DNA from: Pholis gunnellus
Lineage: Eukaryota > Chordata > Actinopteri > Perciformes > Pholidae
Length of the DNA: 64,000 nucleotides
Direction: 5' to 3'
Assembly: GCA_910591455.2 (NCBI GenBank)
Contig: OU342817.1
Span: 6,161,915-6,225,914, forward strand
Shown: piece by piece, positions 22,413 through 35,541 of the stretch
Layout of the letters: each line of letters opens with the position of its first letter
How positions within the stretch are numbered: position 1 is the stretch's first letter
Notes under the pieces: model-generated
The model's input: only the letters and a program-made list of their open reading frames with translations
The model's database searches: none
What the model was told of the DNA's origin: nothing
Translations under genes and position numbers: made by a program

Positions 22413-25400
22413 GTTAAGTTGCTGCCCAAAAGACAGGAAATAATTGGGGGAGAGGGCTGCATTTTTGGACCATCTTCCTGACTGAAAAAAAATATTCCAT
22501 CTTCAAATACAATGTCCGCTTGTACTGATTTTAGCATTGTTAAATTGTTGCGTGGTTATGTTTAGGCACAAAATCCCACTCTCCCCACTAATAATTGTTA
22601 TATAAACCCTAAAATATGTCCATTCAATTTCCATTATCTAAAACCACATCTGTGTTTGCAACCACAAACACTATAGACACTTACGTATGTTGCTGCCAAC
22701 TTAAATTGGTCACAAACAGAGTCTTGTATGGATTCATCCATACTTTTGACATTGTTATTACATAATAGCTTTGAGCTCCAAATTGCACGGTGGTACAGAG
22801 GGAATTATACGTCACAATAATGACGACCAGCTTGAAGAGCGCATTTCAGATCAAGGGATAAACAAGATACTTTTCTCCTCTGCCTACATGACATTACATG
22901 AGTATGTGTTGTTCAAACAAAGGATAAAGGTGACTAAAAGCATGAAAACAGAGCGCAGATGAGGGACATTTCATCAGGGTTGCATGGACCCAAAGCTTGC
23001 ATCAATGAGCGGAACGGATGTGGGAGCCTGTATATTTCGAGACCCAACAGCATTTCAGCCCAATCCCACACAACTGAATTTAGCCATGGGTTGTGTGCGG
23101 ATATAAAAAAAGATGTTGATTTTATGTGGGATTTCTCTGGTGATTCTGAGCCTTAGGGTGCCTGTTACCTCATTGTAAGTACAGGCTGCAGATAAGAAGC
23201 CAGTTTCACGATGACTAATCAGATGTACAGTGGGCCGAGATGTAACTTGTGATTATTATTGGTTTTTCGCTCGTTCTGAAGCTGCTGAAATGGGTGCAAA
23301 CCAAGCCAATCATTTCAACTGAATGGGTCATTCTTGTTGTTGCCTCTGGCATGTTGAAAACCCTTTAGAGGAAATCCTTTACCCGTTGAGTCCAGACGAC
23401 CTTATTCAAATGAATGTAATTTCTCCAAGTAAGCCTTTGTGCAGAACGAAAAAGGCTCTTCTTCTCCTTTAGCTGGCTCTGAACTCTAAAGAACAAGAAT
23501 ATCAGATCACGGAGGAGTGGCTCAGAGCAAGGGTACGACCCGGAGAAATCCACTGCAGAGAGGCAACAGGATAGGGGTGGAACACAAAATGCACCTTGGA
23601 GCCTCTGAAGAGTCTACAAAACAATAGACTTGACGAGACACAACATAACAATACCTTTGGCTACAGTAAACACAAAAAAAAGGTCACAGTGATATTGTGT
23701 GAAATATTTTAAAAAAACAATACCAGCTGTGCAATAGCATGACTCCCCATAGTATGGAAGGGCAAAATGTTCTCATGAGTCAGCCGGAGAAGCTTGGCAT
23801 GAATGCAGGGTTTGGTGTGAGTTACTCAATGTGCTCAATCAAATGACAGCTGCAGAATAAATCTCCTCATGCACAGCGGTGCAGGCCTCAAGGTGACTTA
23901 ATGACAGCTCGGAGCTGTTGGAAAGTGCAGCTCTGCAACCGCATGCTGAGCCCTGGTGATAAGCACAAGTGATAAGCCCTGCTCATTGTGGCCATTTGAC
24001 TCCCAGCTCATTTGGGAGAGCATGAGAGGAGTCGAATCCAGTCTGTCAATGCCCTCCTGCTGCAAGACATGACCCACTCCTCTGAGTCATTGTGCACCAA
24101 AACACTAGAAGGGCGTGTTGAACACATGCCTCGTGGAGGAAAGCCTTTGACCTCTCTCCGTGATCACAGCCTTCATACAGCAGTGGTTAAACCCACCAGT
24201 TCACTGCACAGTTTAAAACAACCTCCATGTTCAAAGACTGTTAATGACCTCTCTGGGGGCTGAGGCAGGGTTGTGGTGCAATTAATATGCTAAACTAAAT
24301 TAACTGTTGTCACTGGTATCTTTGCACATATCTGCCTACGTCGCACTGCAAGCTCTGCTTGTTGAGCCATGACGAACCCAGCGTGTTATCACTGTCCATG
24401 CATTGGAAAGGATGAATGGAAAAAATACCATATCTTCTCAACGATGTTTACGAGAGCAGGTCCTTGTAGTGGGCCGAGCTCAACCGGAGACGCTCCAAAT
24501 CCCGTGCTGTTGCACGGTAGATAAACATACAGCTTTGTACCATTGATGCTGCCTCTGTGTCTCGCATCACTTTGTTGTACCCTGAATTTTCACCTGGCCA
24601 CACTGTGAGTAAGAACACAACTTTGAATAGTGATGATGTCATTGTACATAGATTTTTTTAAAGAGAAAATCAGCTGAAATGTATGAGAAAGAATTTTCAG
24701 TGTTGAGTGTTTACACAGTCCCTAAAAACACAAAATGGTGATGAAGAGAAACCAGCCTGAGGTTGTTCAGTTCATAAAATGAAAAGAAAAACACATGTCC
24801 AAGGGAATTAAAATTCAAAGGACACTGTGTCTGTGGATATAGCAAGACACTCTATAATGAGACTGGTCTCTGTGGGTGGAGAGTGAATATTCACCCGCTT
24901 CTGCCAGCTTTCACCCCAAGAAATACTTTCCAAAGTTCAGTTCAAGCTTTGACTTTTTATGCCAGTTGATGCTGTTTGTGTCTGTGTATGCATGCCCCCA
25001 CTCGTCTGTGTGTCTGAGTATTTGCATGTGTTTGTTTCTCTGCCATTGTGGGTCTAATCCAAGTGTTTGTTTTGTTTTTTTAAATGTGGCGCTCAAGTGG
25101 ATGATCTGGAGAGACTTTTAGTAGTTTGTGTTATTACTGGGACTCTTTGGACTCTGCAGTGTGAGTTATTAGGGTGAAAATGAGAAAAGACGTCTCAGCT
25201 GCAGTCTTTGTTTTTCCAAAGCCGTTGTAACGAGTGTGCACTATATTCTCTTTGAGAAGTCCACAGAGTATACAGCACACCTTACAAGAACTATGCTACC
25301 TAAGTGAAGCTATTTTGTGTGTCAGTTTTGTTCTTTTTGGAATAAATCCTTTCACACAGCTGCTATCAGACTTGTTACTGCGGACAACACAGATTACTAT

Positions 25401-25419
25401 TTGCAATCAGGCTCCGATC
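22413..25419. other. Intergenic stretch, no gene seen
   Basis: Unique-looking AT-rich DNA with several short open frames on both strands, none carrying a recognisable domain or flanked by convincing splice sites. No RNA gene was found. Confidence 0.5.
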
Positions 25420-25439
25420 TTGGACAACAGCGGTAGTAT

Positions 25440-25580
25440 GCATGCTGCATATACTCACATCTGTTCTGAGAGCACAAATGTTGACGGTTCGATCGTTGGC
25501 TGCAACAAGTCCTGTGCCGAAGTGTCCCCGAGCAAGACATTAAACCCCTAACTGCTCTCCGGGCGTACTGTGAACAGCCA
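25440..25580 (+). mobile_element. tRNA-derived SINE fragment
   Basis: Contains a B box GACGGTTCGATCGTTGGC (25483-25500) followed by GTGCCGAAGTGTCCCCGAGC and AAGACATTAAACCCC, which I recognise as the body of a fish tRNA-SINE. The A-box end is degraded. Related to, but not the same as, the copy at 22.2 kb. Confidence 0.65.
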
Positions 25581-28500
25581 TAAAAAATCAACTTTTACCA
25601 TAATTTTAGCAATGAAATGTTCCATGAATCAGGCTATGAATGATATATGAACCAACCCCTCTGCGGAAACGTAAAAAAGGTAATTAAACTGGGAAGTTTA
25701 GTTTGGTGAAAAAACTCATTTTGAGAAGACAACCTAAGGATGTATTTTGTAATATTCCATGCATTTTGCAAGATACTACAGATTATTAGACTAAAAAACA
25801 AGTATGTCGCTCGTAAAATTCTCCAGACAATTACTTTTTTGTATTAAGGTTTTCTGAATTTGATATGTTTAAATAGGCTAATGAGGCATTATCTAATGCT
25901 AACTTTTAGTGAATTTAGGAGAAATCTACAGACGAAAATAGACAAAGTAGTAAAATAAACACATAAATACACAAAATAGCCCTACATCTCAAAATTATAC
26001 TTAAAAAGTTCTTAATGGATGCATTTGATATAGTGTGTAAATTAAAAAGAGAAGTCTTTTGAACCCCATGGTGATATGTTTAGTGTGTATTCCACTAACC
26101 ATTCAAAGGTGCTTCAAATAGAAATATATTTGCTTGTAAAAGGTTACTTGCAGGCTACATGTCCCACCTCTGATATATTTTTAGAGGATCTATCTGACTT
26201 CATTTCCTCACACATGTTCCTGTGTTAATTTAACTGGCCCCTCTAAAAGAACAACTGGCCTCTGGTCCTTGCAGTTTAAATGAGCCAGAATCGAGTCTGC
26301 TTTGAAATGAACACAGAACACTGAAATTATTAATTTAAAAAAAACAACGTTTCTGAGATTGCTCTTCCCTGAAGGACAAACAAAAGTTAATTTAGTTCTT
26401 TGAATTATTATTCAAACCCAGTTTAAAAGCATTGCTGGCAGCACAAATGAAGCTTGGTTTCATTTACAGAGGGCTACTCAATGCTTTCTAATTTCATAGC
26501 AATCTCAAATTTGGTGTTATTTCATGGACTCCTCAGTTTGTCTTTATAAAGTGGAGAGGAGGTGTGCACTGCCGCGGAAGGCATGGAAATAAATGTGTTC
26601 ACTTATCTAAAGTTATGTAACTCGGTAAGCAAAACCTCCCAGAATGGAGAGGATGCTGTGGTGTGCAGAAACACTCATACGGTATAATAAGAAAAGGGCC
26701 ATTCTGTAAGGCTAATTGTGTGAGCCGGCATGATCACACACTGAAAGTGAAGAAGTATGTTGATGGGAGCCACTTTATTTCCCAAAGGGTGATTCCTTCC
26801 ACGAGCTTCGTTCATAATACAGCGTGCTAGACCGATGCAATCTGGGTGCCTTTGCGAAACCGCCAGATGGGATGTCACTCCCGCTGCCTCAGATTAACCT
26901 AGTGGGAAATGTTTTTTGGTTCTAAGGCCTTTTTCTGACTGCGGTCTGCGTCAGACACATCACAGTGTTGGAAATCGTTCTGAGATGTTGCATGAGATGT
27001 CTGTTTAAGACACTTCTTGAGTGTTCTCAACGCCAACGCAGCACGTTAACAAACCCAGATATCACCCGAGTTCAAGATTCAGTTCAGCTCCAATGATGCC
27101 ACATTCTGCCTCTTGGTCCATGAAACTAAGAAGATTAAGCTGTACCATAATGCTGTCAGAGCACTCTTTCAAACCTTTCGAGACTTGAGACATCTGCTGC
27201 TCCTCGCCACTCAGTTTGAGGTGAGACTATATGATCTTGTCAACTATCCCGGAGACCTTGGCCATGTGGTGTTCCCAGGTGTGAGCCAAAGCACCGCAAA
27301 CGTAGTCGTAGCGATATAAGAGCACCACAGGGACAGAAATAAATCGGAGGATATGAACTAAATGCCATAAGCTGAGCTGATGTCTCTGGTTTGCTAGAAA
27401 TATAAGTAGTGTATTTAGTGGCTGGGTGAGCTGGGAGCTCCACTATAAAGTTTAGTCCTTGTTAGAGGTCTTTAGAAACATCGGCTACCAGGAGGATGAG
27501 ACAACTGTTAGCGCTCATTCTTTCTTTCCCCCATGGGTTTGTATATTTGTAAAACACTGATGCAGAATAACTAGAATTATGGGAATCCATATTTATGTAT
27601 TAGTTTAAAACAGGCATTAATTGATGTTCTGGCCACAGTGCAGAAAAAGCTAGAACCAGTAATACAACATGGACATATTTCTCACACTATAAAGTTATCA
27701 CGGCAAACGTTTTAGCATTAACAGATCCGGCAGATGCAGTAGACAACATAGAATTCATTGTGAGTTATGTTATTTTGGCCACCAGATGAATCGAGCTTTG
27801 CGAATGCTTTTAGAGGCAGGAAATGCATTCAACACTTTTGGTAGACTTCAAGGATACATTAAATGCATTCTGGTGAATTGCACTGAATGTAAAAAGAGAC
27901 TTTGTTTGTTTACAAGGAAACTCAACAGGACACTTTTAATGGGCAGCTACACCAGTACAAATGTGTAATTGATGGTAAACAAAAAATATATATTAAAAAA
28001 ATCATTTTAAATGTGTTTAGTATTCATTGTGTACCTCATATACAAAATAGTTACACTGTAATTGGCTGGCTATGATTTAAAACTTTGAAAACCAATTTTC
28101 CTCCAACAATTGATTTATGTTATTGTTTTTCAATCAAGTAACCAATTTTTGCATCTGACTGACCCCATCACTGGTATTCGTATTCCAACAAATGATTCCC
28201 TCAGGTAATCTCACAGACCTCCACGAGTAGCATTCACATTCTGCATCATCTGACTGCATGAGGCTGACCATCTAAATCACAAATAATAGAGGTGATCCTT
28301 TTGCCACGAGCTGTCATATGGGCAAAGCAATTCTGTCTTTCCCTAACCTTTGACCACATGTCATTATTCAGGAGATTTCTCTGTTGGCCTGCAGACATGC
28401 AGGCCAGGGTGCTGGGGAGGTTTTAAAGAGGATTTCTGGTAGAAGCTCCTCTGAGTGTCTGACAAACATGAGCAAGTAGATAAAAATGTTAAAAACATAG

Positions 28501-29200
28501 AAGTGCCATCTTATCAGAGTTAAAGATGCCACCTCTCTTCACTGTTTCTTTTATCACCAGAACTATGAAACCCAAATTGAAGTGCGTGGGAGTCATTTGC
28601 ATTGTGCTCAGCAAACTTCTTCCCTGCGAAGTGCTATTGTTCCTGATTTGTTCGTGTTGAGGTTGTTCGACATTCGTTTACGCAGGCTTTCTTTTCCAAG
28701 TGTTGAATTTACGGAGCATGCTCTAGATTGCCGTGCAGTGCAATAAGCAAGCAGAAAGAGGCTTTCATCAATATGTATTCATCCATCCTGAGAGTATGAC
28801 AGACCTCTCAGCACAACAGCCTGTCCCTACCGTCCTTTATCCACTCCTGCACGGTGTTTATTCTTTTAAAAGCTACATGACTGAAGGGAATTGATGGAAA
28901 AGCTTTTTAATCCCTCTCATTTCATCATTTTCAATTAGATATTTTAGTTACCACTATGATTCAGCAGGTTTCCATTTAAGGGACGGATATTTGGCCAGAT
29001 TGCAATGACGGAATGTCACTATCAAATGGATCGTACAGTCGGCTATATTTCACCACAGTATCATGGCAGGTTGCGAAACAGTCACAAGATGCAATCTATT
29101 GGTTTTGTTCACACTGACATGAATTGTGTGAGTTATTTTTAGGTTTTTTTTCATGTCGCTTAGCACAAAAACAATGGTAATGAAGAGTCAATTAAGACTT
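25581..29200. other. Intergenic stretch, no gene seen
   Basis: AT-rich sequence without recognised exons, RNA genes or well-defined repeats. Confidence 0.5.
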
Positions 29201-29204
29201 TTTT

Positions 29205-29400
29205 CTTTTTGTGCGGTTGGGGAGGTGGACGGGACTACCAGCCACGGAAATGGTCGTCATTTTAATTCCAACCATGCTGTTTTCACTAAGCCTAACAAAG
29301 TGGTTTTGTTGCCGAAATGTAATTTTCTTTTTGTATCGCAATGACATTCCGAAAAAGAAGTCGTGCTGAGTGAAAAATGGACAGTTCCGTGTCTCCGTAC
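29205..29400 (+). repeat. Dispersed fish repeat, diverged relative of the 9.1 kb copy
   Basis: Shares AAGCCTAACAAAGTGGTTTT and GTTGCCGAAATG with the element at 9.1 kb, and adds GGCAGTTCCGT-like sequence (GGACAGTTCCGTGTCTCC) common next to this repeat. Family assignment is tentative. Confidence 0.4.
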
Positions 29401-30638
29401 ACGATAATGTTACATTTCATTTATTCACTTTTCACAAACTGCTGTTGGACTGTGTTGAATATTTAGTGCAATTCATAAAAATATGTATCTGTCAAACAAC
29501 AAGAAAGGAGAAATTGTGACAGCCCTGAAGTGATCAAAGCAGTTTTCACATCTCATCTGGGATTTAATCTGTGACGTGGCTCTGTGTGGGTGCGGATGGC
29601 CTTTCAGTGAAGTATCTAATCCCCCCAAGACATTTAGCTGCAGTTCATGTTATTTATTTCCACTTTGTATCTCAGGATGCAAATGCTCAGCACCACAAAG
29701 TTCAAGCTGGAAAAATCTGTACTCATTTAAAAGATTTGATGTCTTAGATGACAGGGGAATCTTACAATCTCCGGCTGTAAAACAGTTTAGGACTCATCAG
29801 TTCGTTTTAACATATCATGAAAGGAAGCCCAAATACAATTTAGACCCTGATATTCAGTATATTGGATTGTGATCCCCTGCCGTGCCCTGTGTTGTTTTGA
29901 ATGTAGGTACCACAAGAACAAAAACTCTCTGCCTTCAGGCTTCAGCCTCCCCGGAGACGTCAGGCTCATGTCGGGGAGAGAAGCCATGTGAACAGAATGC
30001 AGCAAAGGACATAGTACTGAACTGCTTCCCTCGGGAAGTGTAACATGCTCATCACAGTAGGTTTTAGTTCTGCAGTTAATCATCGGTCGCAAATGTGGTT
30101 TCCAACATTGTTTGCATTTTTTAACTTAAACATGTTCTATCAATGGAATCATAGTAAATAAGGATGTTTGTGGTTTGGAGGCAAAAACAAATGAAATGAC
30201 TTTGGGAGATCAGAAATGCCCAGAATCAAAGATTTATTTCATCTTCCATTTGCTACATTATCGTGAAGATACATACTCAAATCTAATTGAGAAAGCATCA
30301 TCACATCCTGATTACCGTACTTACCATTTTTATGTCAGCCCCACCCAACGGAGTTTTTACTGGGAATGCATCATTAGTTTGTGAGGGACACAAGCCAGAG
30401 ACAGCAGTCTCTCTCGTTCCAAAAAGACATATTCATGCAGAGCACAATTACATTCAGTTCCTCATCCATATTCACTTCCATATGTCATGTTGTATTACAG
30501 AACTGTACCGTCCTTTGGAATGAAGTCTAGTAAATAATATCATAACATGATGTGACACAGATGTCTGAGGAGAAAGCAGAAGCTATTGAATAAGTGATAC
30601 TGCAGAGGAAAGCCTTCATTTATTTGTTTAAATGGTGA

Positions 30639-30775
30639 ATATTCTCACAGGGATCACCTGCTGCAATCTATAATTAACTAACTCTTTATTTACCTCCACT
30701 ACCCTGTGCTTCAGCTGGTGTTATTTTAACAAAAACTCGGATAGGAAAGACGCTCAGTTTTGCACATTCCTTAAT
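30639..30775 (+). repeat. Internally deleted copy of an unnamed repeat shared with 34.2 kb
   Basis: Three blocks match, in the same order, three separated blocks of the 34,159-34,660 segment: ATATTCTCACAGG plus CACCTGCTGCAATCTATAAT; GGTGTTATTTTAACAA; and CGGATAGGAAAGACGCTCAG then TTTTGCAC. The copy here is about 135 bp against about 500 bp there. It abuts the LINE fragment that starts at 30.78 kb. Confidence 0.65.
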
Positions 30776-30777
30776 TA

Positions 30778-31340
30778 AAAAAGGGAAATTTCCAGGCCAG
30801 ATGGGATATATAATGTCTCCAGCCTGTCCTTACCAGTTGTAGCTGAAAAACCTGCAACAAGAGGCGCCCAGGAGGTGTAGTTGAGGTTCGGAACGTAGAT
30901 GTATTGGAAAACCGGCTGAGCTGCCTCTTCACCACAACAGTCTGGTACAATGCCCCACACCACTGCTGACTCCGAACCAAACCGCCCATACATTTCACGC
31001 TCCATTTAAGCATTACTCATGACCCAAACCCCGAGATACTTGAACTCCTTTTGCTTGGGGCAGCAACTCACTCCCAACATGGAGGGAGCAATGCACCGTT
31101 TTCCGGCAGAGAAACGTTGGCCTCGGACTTGGAGCTACTGACCCTCGTCCATGCCTCACACTCGGCTGCAAACCGCCCAACTGCTTGCTGGAAGTCAAGG
31201 TCTGATGAAGCCAACAGCTCTCACTTTTGTTATACAGGGACTGGATGTACCCCCCATATCCCTGCAGTACCCCCAACAGGAATCCCTCGGGGGCACGGTT
31301 CACTAAGTCCACAAAACACATGTTGACTGGGTGGAATGCC
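30778..31340 (-). mobile_element. Internally deleted non-LTR retrotransposon fragment (RTE/Rex-type)
   Basis: The minus strand contains pieces of the same LINE family as at 20.25 kb: near 30,790-30,840 the C-terminal DYIS-LAW type region, then the segments matching AACCCCGAGATACTTGAACT, CACACTCGGCTGCAAACCG, GATGAAGCCAACAG and CCACAAAACACATGTTGACT, which lie in or near the reverse-transcriptase domain in complete elements. At least two internal deletions are evident from missing blocks between these. The reading frame is broken, so it is a dead copy. Confidence 0.7.
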
Positions 31341-33540
31341 AAAAGTCGAAAAGTCAGCTTTTATTTGTTTCTTTGAATGTCTTTTTCCCTCAGGCTTTTT
31401 TTTTATTATCATTAAAACAGCTGTCTCAATTCTATGGCAATCTGTGGATTGGGGTTTACTGCAATGTGTGGTAGTAACCAATCTTGTCAATAGGACACAA
31501 ATCTATACGTAGTGCATCAAGAGATGTGGTAGGGGGAAAGTGCATTTCAAATCGAATAATACTGCCTTGAAGAAAACAACGTGATGCATGGGATGATTGG
31601 TGTCACAGAGGTGCATCAAATCCTTAGCTCCACGGAGGGCGATGAAAACAGTGTTTCAAACATATCTTTAAGGAATAATGTGGACAACCCACCTCGCTAG
31701 TATTTGATGCTGTAGAAAATAATACTTCAAAATGCAAAACTCTTCTGTAATTTCACATTCAAATCTTGACAAGTGACATTCTATGAATAAATCTTTTTTT
31801 AGAACATGTTGTGAAGGCTGATCTGTTAAAAGGGTCTTGCACATTTAACATTTTCTCGAAACAGTTTGTTTACTCCCACATAGCAGGCAGTGATTTATCT
31901 GGCTAAACAGCAGGGACAATGTTGTCTGGCATGATTGATAACCCAGGATGCTCTTCGTCTTCCTTCTATCCATCCTCCCCCTCTACCACTCACTATAATG
32001 CAGCCACTAATTCATCTCCAAGACAGGAGAGACACCTTTGGCCCTCTGCTCTGATTCATAATTGTAGCCATGTAGCAACTAGTGTTTGCACCTGCGTCTT
32101 TCCAAATGAACTCGAGAGATTTCAGGGGAGAAGGGGTTGTTACTTTAACTGCATTGATTGAGTCAAAACATGAGAGATGTTATTTTTCTTATTAATGCAG
32201 ATGTTTTTACAATCTCAGCTATTTCTCAGATTTGAATCAGTGTGATGAAAGTGTGTGTATGCCCTTTACACTTTGAGTTCCTGTTTTCTATGGGGTCAGA
32301 TCACTCTCAGTACTGAATGTACATAGAAGCATTCACTAATGTGATTTATGTATAAACTCAGACCACAAAAAGTATTTTTCAAGGCATACAAAACGGTTGA
32401 TGTAAACGAAATCCACATATGAAAAAAAAAATCACAAATATATTTCTAATGCATACACAAATGCTTCTTCAATCCACAAGTATGTATTTAAAAAGTGTGT
32501 GTGCAGTATATATTTAATGTGCAGTATGTCCTGATTGAGGAAATCATTTACATGTTGAAATAAACAATGACAGGTGGGCCCGCTGATAATCATACATACA
32601 GTTCAGTTCACAGAATATCCTTGTTCAATATGATGCATGAATGAAACATTTTATAATCACTCTCCCTCCTACATGCAATGAGTGCAGGCCTTTACCTGAC
32701 CCACGACCTGTCACATTTTAATGGTTATTTGCAGCAAATCCTCCGTTAACCATGCAGTTGAACGTGAATTAAATTTTCCGTACTCTTAATCTTAACTTAA
32801 TCTGTAATCTCACTCTGTACAATACAACATGAAAAACTCTTCAATAATGTTATCTGAATTAAAACAGTGCTTGTGTAGCCTAATGGTTTTATGGCAATAA
32901 ATTAGTTAATAAACTTGTGCTGATAAATATTAACTTTTTATTGTACTTGGCATCTAGCGTTCATTTTTCAAATGGGATTAAGATACCACGGACCTCGGAG
33001 GGGCTCTGTGAATCTGCCATATGCCACATATACTGAAAGTCCCCCTGCCAGTTCATGTCTGAGTCACAAAGAGATTACTGCACGATGCCTCTCAGGCTTA
33101 AACTTATGAAGGGTTTTAAATCTGTTCCCTTGTTGTGAGTTTATACGGTGTATTATGTAATACTTAATCTGTGGCACAAGGAGGAATAGAGTTGGAATAG
33201 CAGCTATATCCTTATTGTGAATCTTGCAAAGATGACAGAACAGTCTATTATATAACAATCAATCCATCACCAGGACAAGTGTCTTGGATGGCTGGATGGA
33301 TGAACCATCAACAGTCACTTCATCAGGAATGTCCTCACTTTCAATTCAGTTTATTCATCATTGTACTTGTGTTATTGCCAGCCTCGACAGCGACACTGGT
33401 ACACAGTCATCGTGTGAGTCTGTGTGTGAGTCATCATGGCAAAAGAAACATGCAATGTGCGGTCATGAAACTTTACAAATGTGTAGTTGAGTCAAAATGA
33501 AGGTTGAGTTAGGATGGGTGTGGTTCGATCAAGGGAGTCG
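31341..33540. other. Intergenic stretch, no gene seen
   Basis: No exon, RNA gene or clear transposon recognised. A short TGGATGGC/TGGA run lies near 33283-33302. Confidence 0.5.
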
Positions 33541-33547
33541 TAAGTAA

Positions 33548-33583
33548 GGGGGGGGTAGGAAGGGGGAAGGGGGGGGGGGGGGG
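33548..33583. repeat. G-rich homopolymer tract
   Basis: Several G runs, the longest 15 bases, interrupted by TAGGAA and AA. It has four or more runs of at least three G, so a G-quadruplex is possible on the plus strand. Confidence 0.85.
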
Positions 33584-34158
33584 AGCATTTAAAAATGTTT
33601 TATACCAACAATGGATTAAATGACTATGCGTAAAGTAAAAAAGGGGTCGCTCGCAGTGATGAAGCCAGAGACAATTAATCATCCCCGACTCTGCAGTTCC
33701 CTTCAGCTCTCCGGAGCAGCTTTCAGCTCATTGCTGTGGTGAACGCTGTGGAGCAGTTATAGCAACGAGAATAAAACAGAGTGGATATTGGACTTACCTT
33801 TGCCAAGGGGACAGAACAGAATGCTAATGCTCCATGTGTTCTGCATGTGTAGATAGGCAACTGTTTGCACCATAAAAACATCATGCTATAAAGTAATATT
33901 ATTTCAATGTTGATGCAGTTATTGCCATTTTTTTAAAAACATGCCTAGAATTTCAACACAATCATTACATCCTCTAAGCTCTTCAGACTAAAGAGCGAAG
34001 GAACCCATATGGTCATATGGATGCACGAAAACATAAAATGTACAAAAGAATATATACTTTTCCGAACTGTTTTTAAATAATCTCCTTAACGTCGGTGTTT
34101 GATAACTCTTTCTGGTCCATAACCAATATTTATATAACTGTGTATACTGTATACTATC

Positions 34159-34660
34159 ATATTCTCACAGGAGTCACCTGCTGCAATCTATAATTAATAG
34201 CTCTTCATTTACATACAATACCCTGTCTACAAAAATGTGATGCTACGCATGTGTCCCATCTCCCCTTGCAACGCCACCTCTTGGCTTTGACATCGATTGC
34301 ATGTCCCTCTCATATTTAAAACTTTGGTAGATTGAGGACAGAGCCCCGGTCTGTTATCACCCAGCCGTCATCCCGCTAATCTTTCTCAGCACCTTTAGTT
34401 GCCTCTTCTCCTTGAGTGAAGCTTGAAGAGGAAGAAAGTCAAGCAATTTAATGTCACTGTGACAGTTAAAGAGTTGAACTGCAGTCTGATAGTTTGAAAA
34501 TACAGTTTGGAAGGATTGCCGAGAGTCTTGCGATTCAGCAGGTGTTATTTGAACAATGACTTCTGCAGCTTTCCTCCCAGGGAAAAAGGAAATCCCCACT
34601 GGGATCTGCAGGGGAGCGCGGATAAGAAAACTGCTCAGTTTTGCACTCACATCTTCAGCC
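34159..34660 (+). repeat. Longer copy of an unnamed repeat shared with 30.64 kb
   Basis: Blocks at 34159-34228, 34538-34562 and 34616-34652 match the shorter 30.64 kb copy in order and orientation. On the minus strand a 120-codon open frame (34357-34719) covers most of it; I do not recognise any domain in that frame and do not call it a gene. Element class unknown. Confidence 0.55.
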
Positions 34661-35505
34661 AGTTTAAATTTATTAAAGATATTTTTGTAAAGCATACAAA
34701 GACCATGCTCAAATGACAAAAAGGAGAAAAGATTTAATTGGAATTTTTATCGTGCTGCTGACAGACTTCTGTCCCTGACTGTGACGTGTTTTTGACTTTG
34801 AGCTAATCTGCTTCATTCTGAATCGCTAATTTATGTCATCCACACCCTTACACTGCCACTTCCTCTCATTTGTCAAAGGATCTTTTCAACATAACCAGTC
34901 CACCTCAACCAATTTCCAGTATTAATCCCAAGCATGGAGCTGTGGCAACGGCTGCTTCAGAGGAGCTTACATTAGTCTGGATGTTTTTGTGTGTCTAACT
35001 AAAAATCCAATGGCGCCACAACACACACAACAGGGGCTATTTGTAATTCTAATTCTCTCTTGTTCCTTCTTCCATTTAGCCTCCCTCCTCCTACACATTA
35101 CATCCATTTTGTTGTTTGAATGACAGACATTTGTGTTTCTCTGTTTCTCTGTTTCTGGGGGCAGACTAATGCACGCCCTGATAATGGATGGGCGTGCATG
35201 TATAGCTGTAGCAATGTATGAGGCCTGAAATGAATGTTTGCACAATCAACTCCTAGATGAGAAGAGTAATGCATTTTTCATGCTCCCTGTGGGGATTATT
35301 AGAGCTTTAAGTAGTCTTAGAACACAGATCATTTTATGTAACCAAGAGTGTAGAACACAATTCAAATGGCAAATCCAATGTGTCAGGAACACACACATCA
35401 AATTCATGAATGGAGTGTAAAGAACAGGAAATTGACGAAATGGCCTTTTTACATGTTATCCTTAAAATCAATGCAGAGCAACGAAATCAATAGACTTCAA
35501 TTGAC

Positions 35506-35541
35506 ATGTTTCATATACAGTGTATACTGTATATGAAACAT
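35506..35541. repeat. Perfect 16-bp palindrome with 4-nt loop
   Basis: ATGTTTCATATACAGT (35506-35521), GTAT, then the exact reverse complement (35526-35541). It could extrude as a cruciform. Confidence 0.9.

Noticed and set aside
34357..34719. 120-codon minus-strand open frame as a gene
   Set aside because: No recognisable domain, no splice context, and it overlaps a sequence that recurs in deleted form at 30.6 kb, so it is more likely repeat sequence.
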